A stretch of DNA of 64,000 nt, from positions 6,850,001 to 6,914,000 of the forward strand of contig OU015666.1 of assembly GCA_907165275.2 (NCBI GenBank). The letters are read 5' to 3'. The DNA is from Zygaena filipendulae (taxonomy: Eukaryota > Arthropoda > Insecta > Lepidoptera > Zygaenidae). The position numbers and the translations under genes were made by a program. This document shows, one piece after another, positions 42,301-51,300 of the stretch; position 1 is the first letter of the stretch; every line of letters begins with the position of its first letter. Below the pieces are notes generated by a model that searched no databases, had not been told where the DNA came from, and worked only from the letters and a program-made list of their open reading frames with translations.

Positions 42301-45300
42301 GTTCAATTTCACACTAAAAATTAATCCGAATTCAACCTTCTTTAAAATTAATCAGCATGAGTCAGCACCTGGACAGTGGCAACTACACGTGCACGGTAGA
42401 AAATGCGCACGGTCGTGACGAGGTGACGTACAGCGTCGAAGTGAAGGTGCCGCCCCAGCCACCGGTACTAGCCGTGGTAGACTCCTACGCGGACTCATTG
42501 CATCTTCAGTGGAGCGACCAGGGCGACGGTGGCAGCCCTATACTTGGTATTTCATGAGATTTATTTCATCCAACTTACATATTTTCTATTACAATTATAT
42601 CAATAAATCCTTTAGTTTTTGGAATTTTTCAATATATTTTTAATACTTTATCTGAATTACCTGTCATTTTCACTGAGATAATTTTTCGTGTTGCTTTTAC
42701 TAGTATAGTATTATATTATTATCTGTGCTTTTACTAAGTTTCTTTGATTACATAGTTATCCATAATAATAAATAGGTTGTTTCTAAATGTTGGTATGAGC
42801 TGAAGTTATTTTAGCTAAAAAGATTTCACGGTATATCTCCATCCGGGCTAAGATGCGCAAGACGACAAAATTTTATCGAGCCATTTTATCGATTCTCGTC
42901 GACATATTGTATGGCTTTGTCGACGAGAATCGATAAAATGGCTCGATAAAATTTTGTCGTCTTGCGCATCTTAGCCCCCCATGACTCCATTTCTAGGATA
43001 CGTAATAAACTACAAACGCGAACATGGTGACTGGGAGGAGCTGCAAGTAGAGGCTGGTACTTCAGAGCACGTCTTGCCTAACTTATGGTGTGGTACTCAC
43101 TATCAACTCTACATAACTGCTTTCAACCGCATCGGGACTGGTCTACCGTGTGATATCGTTCATGCATACACTAAAGGAACGGGTAATAATTAAAAATAAT
43201 AACTAAAAAAATAAAAAATACTAAAAATAATTTATCTGTTATATCTGTTAAAACACTGTTTATTTTCTGACTAAAATGTGGGTATGAAAACTTCGACTTT
43301 TTTTCTAGTGCCGGTAAAACCAAAACACTCACAAATGATCACTTTGAACTCAACGACGGTGACCGTCTGGCTGGACTCGTGGGGAGATGGCGGCTGTGGG
43401 ATATTATACTTCGTTATCGAATACCGGGAAGTTAGCCAGTCTCAGGTACAAAAACACTTTCCTAAACAAAAAATATACTACTGAATATACAGAATTTTAA
43501 CGGAATCTTGAGGAAAATAAAACTAGACGCTGGCGATCTCCATCGATAAGTCTATGCGGTAGAACGCATAAAACAACCGTGAGAAGAGCTACATATAGGT
43601 ATACTCGCACATAGATACACCTAGGCACACTTAAAAGTAGTTTATGATAATATATGCGGCACAAACAACTAAAAAGTTCCCCAACTGGCAAAAAGCGGTT
43701 TCATTATTAACCTAAAACCATAATTTTCCATACTGATAATGGGTTCATAGGGACTCTTGCTATCCCGGAAAAAGGGCCCATTTAAAGGCGTGTTTTTCTT
43801 GTAACATCCTGATGGTACTCTTGGTGAATTTTACTTACCTACACCACCGCACCATTGTGTCTTTAAGGTTAGTACTCCTGGAAAATATGCATTTGAGAAC
43901 TTTTTTGCTAGTTGGGATCTTCTCTTCCTATAGCTAAGTGTCAAATGGATAAATTATATTGTGTTGACCACAAACCAGATAGAAGGGGCGTGAATTCAAT
44001 TTAGCATAGAAACAAATGAACTGAGATATGATACTACGAAATATGAACTACTGGGATGCCAGCAAAGAACGGTATAAGAATAGTTATAGTGTAAGTTTTT
44101 TGTTTCGGAATTCTCTCTTATTTATTTATTTATTTTTAAGAAGACCAACAGCTTTAAAGAAAAATCACTTTTGAATACAAAAATGATCACCGCGGCCGAA
44201 AACAATTTACATACATTTAGACATCAAATACTGAATAAAAGACATACCTACATCACGTTACATTACAGGAACAAAAACAAAACATATGTAAATATCTTCA
44301 ATATTTCTAGATTCTTGTCTCAAGATCCACAGAACTTTACTGATACTATTTAGAATCCTGCTGAGAGAAGAATCGCCTGCTTAGTGCATTCCTTGCCGAC
44401 ACCGGGCTGGTGTTAAAGAGAACGATGTCAATATATTTAAAGAGCTCGTAACGCTTACTTCCTTTCTCTAGTTAATATATTATTTATATTAACTAAATAT
44501 ATTATTGTTTTTCCTGTGGCGTGGACAGTGGCGGCTGGTGTCGAACAGCGTGCAGGCGACGGAGCGCGTGTTCAGCGTGCCGGGCCTCACGCCCGCCGCC
44601 CACTATCAGCTGCGGATCACCGCGCACAACAACGCGGGCCACGCGGTCGCCTTGTACAACTTCACCACGCATTCTATCAGCGGCGGTAAGCGATTCACAA
44701 GGTTCACAATACACGCAGCTCACTAATACATATACAAGGCACGCGCAACGCACACGGCGTACGATGGCAGCTCGATCGAGGTCATTGATCTTACCGACGA
44801 GCGGCGATGTATGTAAAGCGTTTGAGTGGCAAGCACCTTCACAGGTTTTTTTTTTGATTGACTTATTATATTCGAAACTTCTTTTTTAATCTTTTTTATT
44901 ATGTGAAAATGTTTATAACGGTGTATACTTTCAACCCGGTAAATATATATAGCCAATTTTGCCAAATTGTATATTTCAACGATTTTAATAATGTATTTAA
45001 TTTGACATGCAAATAATGAATTTATGAATAAACAAGACAAAGCACCTGGTACCTATGTGTTTAAAGTTTTCATCGTTTACCTATTGTGGTCCAGTGCTAG
45101 AAGGCGAGGTGTCGCCCGCGGCGCCGGCGGCGGGTGCGCGATCGCTGGGCGGCGCGCGAGTGCTGCTGCCCGCGGCGTTGTCGCTGCTGGTGTTGGGCGC
45201 GCTCGTCGCCATCGTGCTGCTGGTGCGCAGGAACAGTGCGTACAACAGTGACTATAATATGAGTCGCATCTTAAAAAAAAAGAATCCTCGGTTCGGCATT

Positions 45301-48300
45301 TATCGTCAAGCTCTGACCGCCATATTTGTTTACATCATGTGTTAGTTTTTTCGGGAGTATCTTCATACGTATATTGAGGAACTTTGAACTTGAACCTCTG
45401 GCCGACATTTCCTTTAACCCTTTTTATCTAAAAAGTACAATCCTTGCAATATAAAACGTTTCCGTTTCAGTTTGATGTTATTCAAGGCAAGAAATGGTTA
45501 TTCATACATAGGTGATTAGGTACTTATTTTGACTTCAAAGCATATAATTTAAAATGTAGTGGTTATATGTATACTCTTTGTCCTCTAGGTACGTCTTGTT
45601 TACAACGTATAGCATACCAACCTGTTATATTAACTTAATTGGTAGCGCAAAAAATATTTCTAAAGATATTATGATAAAAATCCACTAAGAAGTTCCTATC
45701 GAAAAATCAAAACCTATAAAATTATATTCTACCAAAAATTGACATTTTTTGAACATAAAAAAGCCATCCATTTCTTTTTGATGTTATGCGACGTTACTTT
45801 AGAAGGCGGCGGCACAGAGACGGTAGCGACGGAGAGCGGTGTGGGCGAGTCGCCGTCGGTGGCTCAGCTACAGAACAAAGTCAACCGTGACCAGCAGTAT
45901 CTCGCCGCGAAGGCACAGCAGCCAGCCCCACCGCACCATTACAAACACGCGTCTAACGGTACGACCACAAAACACATAGAATGGGAATAGACATAGACAA
46001 TTTACGTATATTCAGAAAGAAACAACACATCACATAAAAGATTTGGTATGCCTACAGGCAGATAGTCTTAATTACTATGAGGTCGTCTATATACATCCTG
46101 CTAATATTAGATATAAATGTGTGGATGTTTGGATGTTTGTTACTCAATCACGCAAAAACGGTTGAAAGGATTTGGATGAAATTTGGTATGCACGTTGTCA
46201 GGGGTACAGAGAAAGAAATAGGGTACGTTTTATCCCGGAATTACCGCGGGAACTCCGAAATTACCGCGGGTGAAACCGCGGCGCACAGCTAGTATTATAT
46301 AAAAGCAGAAACTGACTGACTGATCGATCAACGCACAGCTGAAGCCGCTGAGTCTAGAAACATTAAAATTTTGCACAAATATTCCTTAAGTGATAAAGGA
46401 TTTTTGAAAATTCAAAATTTTATAAATTTTAACGGTAGTTAGTAGTGGTACCTATACTCATTAGAATGCACTTTCTGACGTCGTCGTGTGTGCACACATT
46501 ATGTGCGTGAGTGATGGATAAATAAGAAGTGGTGCAACTGGTTCTTCTTTCCTCAGAATACATCGAAGATATATGCCCGTACGCAACGTTTCAACTTACG
46601 AAACCCACCGCCTACAGTGAGAGCAGCTACAGTGGCAACGTTTACAGCGGCCCCTATCACTCTGTAAGGGGATCGTTTGTCTATCATGATCTGAAGCAAA
46701 ACGACAAATACAAAGTAAATATTACACTTCATTCCTTCTTACACTGGCTTGAACGAGCGTTTAATAAAAAATATTGACACCCAATTTTCTTACAGGGAAA
46801 GGAACCTGAATACACGAAAGTAAGAAGAAAAGGAAATAGACTCCGAGATCCACATTCTGAGAGCCAAGGTACAAACTCACTAATGTTAGAAACGCGTCTG
46901 GCATAATGACTATCTGAACAATGCTTTATATACGTAGTTAGCTATATTTAGGGTTTTATTTTACGTAGATTGCACTTTTTCTATTAAAAACAAGTTTAAT
47001 TTGACCCATTTAAGTTTAAGTATGTTATGAAATTTGAATTTTGACAAAATATCCACCTTTTATGCAACCTGATGGGAGCGTAACTGGTATTGTAATTTAT
47101 AAAGGTAAGCATGTACAAAGTATGTATCGTAACATACCTATTGAAATTAAAAACTAGTTTATTATTTTTTCATATTTTTATGTATATATTGTCATATAAT
47201 AGACGACTTTATGTGTTTATGCGAGTAGTTTTGTGAACGTCACCCATCCAATACCAAAGCTTAAATATTGCATTTTAATATTAAAGAAAAATATTGCTTT
47301 ATCCATTAAAATAAATAACCTAACAAATCATAATAGTTACTATTGATCCATAAGTCATTATAAAAATGCCAATTAACAACAATTAACATCACTAACATGT
47401 TGCTTAAAGCTGTGTTGAAATTAAACTTTTAATTACAGATATACCTAGTTCAGTTATACTTATACCTAATAATAATGAGACTAATATAACTGATATTGTG
47501 TGTTGATAACTTATGTTGCAGAGTCGGACAACTTGGGGTCCACCGACTCGGAGGTGAAGAAGATATTAACGCTGCATCTGCCAATTACAGAGTATGAGGA
47601 CGACGCAAGCGACGACGCGAGCGCACCGCATTCCGACAGCGAGCCCGCCGCGAGGCTCCGCCCTGCACACCCCACCACTTGTAAATTCAGTTTATTTACA
47701 CAGAACTAAGTACCCGCTCGCATATTGCATAATATCTATAGATAGAATAGATAGATAGATAGTTATCTCTTTATTGTACACCAAACAAAAGAGGTTTTAA
47801 ATTTTTTTTTCGTTCAATAGGATACATTTTTATCTTCAGTATACATTTTTACAGAGTTTGAATATGCACCATTCTTTTACACTAAGTACCTACGTAAAAA
47901 GGAATGATCCCATCAAAAACAAACTTGTAAAAAAGTCCAAGTCTCGCAACTCAGTTCTTCTACAGTAAAAAGTTGTGAGATCAATGTAATACCAAGTCGG
48001 TTAATTTTTTCAGTGCCTACTTAAGGGTCCTTCTGTCTAAAGTTATCATGTTATAAGCTAATCTAATAACATTTTATAGTGACCATATCAAATTTAAAAA
48101 CCTTTTATGTTTTAAATAGATTGATTGGCTTGGCGATCACGTGAAAACACAATGTATCTCACAAGTAATACATATTATAATTAAATTAGATTGTTTAGAA
48201 CCATAATTATGTATTACATGTGAGATATATTGTGTTTTCACGTGATCGCCAAGCCAATCAATCTATTTAAAACATAAAAGGTTTTTAAATTTGATATGGT

Positions 48301-51300
48301 CACTATAAAATGTTATTAGATTAGCTTATAACATGATAACTTTAGACAGAAGGACCCTTAAGTAGGCACTGAAAAAATTAACCGACTTGGTATTACATTG
48401 ATCTCACAACTTTTTACTGTAGAAGAACTGAGTTGCGAGACTTGGACTTTTTTACAAGTTTGTTTTTGATGGGATCTCATTTCTTTTTGTAAATGGTCTT
48501 CCTCCTTTGAGCAATTTAGTCTACTTTAATAACTTGAAACATTTTGGTACAACTTTATAATATATAAACACATGCCCCATTCTTGCTTTTTCATTCCGTT
48601 GACCATTGTACCTTTGAACATAATTATGTCTAGGTAACTATGTATCTACTCTTTATATCTAGGTAGGTAACTATAGCTACACTTATTATTATTATTTATT
48701 AATATCTGGGCAACGGCTTAAATAGCTGTTCCCCGCGGTTTAACCCACGTTAATTTCGGAGATCCCGCGGGTATTCTGAGATAAAAGTACTACCCTATGA
48801 CCTTTCCTGTACCCTTGACAACGTGTAGTATGCAATAATTAATTCACCCGCGTTGATATCAGAGTTCGCGCGGGAATTCCAGAAATGAATCCTAGCTATG
48901 TATGTATGTATGTATGTATGTATGTATGTATGTATGTATGTATGTATGTGTGTATGTATGTATGTGTGTATGTATGTATGTATGTATGTATGTATGTGTG
49001 TATGTATGTATGTATGTATGTATGTGTCTGTGTATGTATGTATGTATGTATGTGAGTATCTATATCTATGTGAGTTTTTATCTAAATATATATCGTAAAT
49101 GCACCGCCAAGTTAGCTCTCTGTACTACCTGAAGGTTGACTGGCAGAGAATGCCACTGTGGCATTAAGTCCGCCTTTTGTACCATGATGTGCATAAAGTT
49201 TAAATAAATAAATAAAATAAATAAATAAATTAACGCTGGTGAAATCTCATGAAATTTTGCATGCACGTTGTCAGGGGTAAAGAAAACCTAGGGATATAGG
49301 GTACTAACTACTTTGCATCTCTGAATTCCCGCGGGATCTCCGAAATTAACGCGGGTGAAACCGCGGGGAACAGCTAGTCTCATATATTTATATGGGATTA
49401 CAAAGTTATTTGTGCAGTTGGTACATATAACTGCATATGTAACTTTGTAATTCCATACATTTATATGGGATTACAAAGTTATTTATGCAGTTGGTGTATC
49501 TAGAAAACTGGACCGAAATTGCTAAATATTTTAATTTTTCCTTGATTTATACAATAAACACTAATTGTATTCTAAATTTCAAACTTCTATGTCTGCTAGA
49601 AGTGCCTTAGAATTTTGATGATCGGTCAGTGAGTGAGTGAGTGAGTGAGTGAGTGAGTGACCTACAAAATTAAGAAACTTTGACTAGTTATAATTCTTAA
49701 ACTACTGGTTCAAATCGAATGAAATTTAAATTATACCGTCTTTATACAATACCTGCTTGTTTACTAAAAATTCAGGCTTCTAGTTTTATCCACAACGAAG
49801 TTATAGGGGGTCGAAAATGGCCTGAATTGCTTCGAGAAAAGGATAGTACGGCCGTGCCGCTTTTGTTGCTCGACTTGGCGGGGGCACTGCCGTGCCCCCA
49901 GAATATCTTAGGTATAATAATGAGAAGAGATACTTGTGGTCGTAGCCGTAATATTCGTCGTCTATAATATAATGACTATTATCCTTACTATTATAAATGC
50001 GAAAGTGAGTTTGTTTGTTTGTTTATTACGCTTTCACTCTTTAAGGGCTCAACGGATCGTCATGAAATTTCTCATACACGTTGTCAGGGATCCAGAGAAG
50101 GACATAGGGTACGAGATTGCTGCTGCAACCCCTTTTTTGGGTGCCCTAAGCTGAGCAACTGACTAGTTCTGGCGAAGACCACGTGGTTTAGCTCAGAAAA
50201 CTGGTCAACTACATAGCTTTAAAACTATTTCAACTCGACACTGACGAAATTATAACGATGCGACGCGTTCTACATAATTTCGCCAATTTTAAAAAACTTC
50301 GCTATCGTTCTTTCAACAAAATAAATAAGTAGCTACTTAGGTACCGATGGTGAAAAGGGGTTGCAGTTTGTATGAAACAATTCCGCGGGAACTCCGAAAT
50401 TGTGGCGGGTGAAACCGCGCAGCATAGCTAGTATAATATAAAAATCTCGTGTCACGGTGTTTACGAACTCCTCCGAAACGCCTTGACCGATTTTTATGAT
50501 TTTTTTATGTAAATAGGTAGGTAGGCTATTTTTATAAGACTAGCCCTCTTCGGAATTTTTTATTTTTATTGTTTGGACAAAACTTTTTCTGGAGTTCCTG
50601 CGGGAATTCCGAAACTCATGCGGGCGAAACCACGGGGCGCAGCTAGTGTCATTATATTTTTCTCACCTTACAGATCCAAGTGTTGAGCGTGAGGAGTCAT
50701 CGTCGTCTTCAGAGAACTCCCTAGGTGGTGTTGTCCGCAAGGCGTTCCCCTCCCGCAAGGGCAAAGCGGGCGCTCTCGGGAAACGACACGTCCGCTCATC
50801 CAGCGGCTACAGCAGCCACAACGACGAGACTACTTTCAGGTGAACTTTTACTTTGAAAGGGACGTAAAGCTAGGGTTTCCCAGGAGAGCGGTGCCGTAAT
50901 CAGCCGTAATATTTTGTTATACGGTATCCGTGTTTTAACGCTGAACAGCTATGATTTCCTTGAGTGTTGTGCGCCCGTATTCAATCGTAGTTCTTCTTCT
51001 TCTTTAATAATGTCGTCTATAATTATAATTTGCCAATTGTAACGTGGTGCTAACGCCCATGGAGGTAGTATGTTTTTTTTTCATCTAAATTCAAAATTTA
51101 TTTTTCTTGGGCGTCGGCGTTATTGTTTTGTTTTTCCTTCGAATTTTTTCACGCTGCGTAAAGCAACTACGCTGTGATTTATCTTTTAAATAAATTAAAT
51201 GAATATATTATAATCTTAAATATTATATATTCATATAATATAATAATCTACTATATTATTATATTATATAATCTACATCTTAAATTACAAAAGGAAGCTG

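Larger units (their letters stand above)
47890..49911. mobile_element. hAT-like composite element, copy 2 (inverted relative of 15462-18807)
   Basis: Shares the long palindrome, CCCGCGG blocks, (GAGT)n and a 60-codon open stretch (KFKLYRLYTIPACLLKIQ...) with copy 1, in reverse order and orientation. Its ends have decayed and no target duplication is visible. A LINE tail and TATG array sit where copy 1 has other sequence. Confidence 0.7.
47681..50673. other. Dscam2: Dscam2 intron, 3.0 kb
   Basis: Almost entirely repeats: hAT-like relative (47890-49911), then Helitron-like pieces to 50646. Confidence 0.85.

Noticed and set aside
45055..45345. Extending the transmembrane exon to the stop at 45343-45345 as an alternative C-terminus
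   Set aside because: The open frame continues into AT-rich sequence after the RR stop-transfer and conserved tail exons follow in phase. An intron-retained isoform cannot be excluded but has no support here.
48898..49132. Open frames rich in Met-Tyr-Val-Cys
   Set aside because: Pure translation of a TATG microsatellite.
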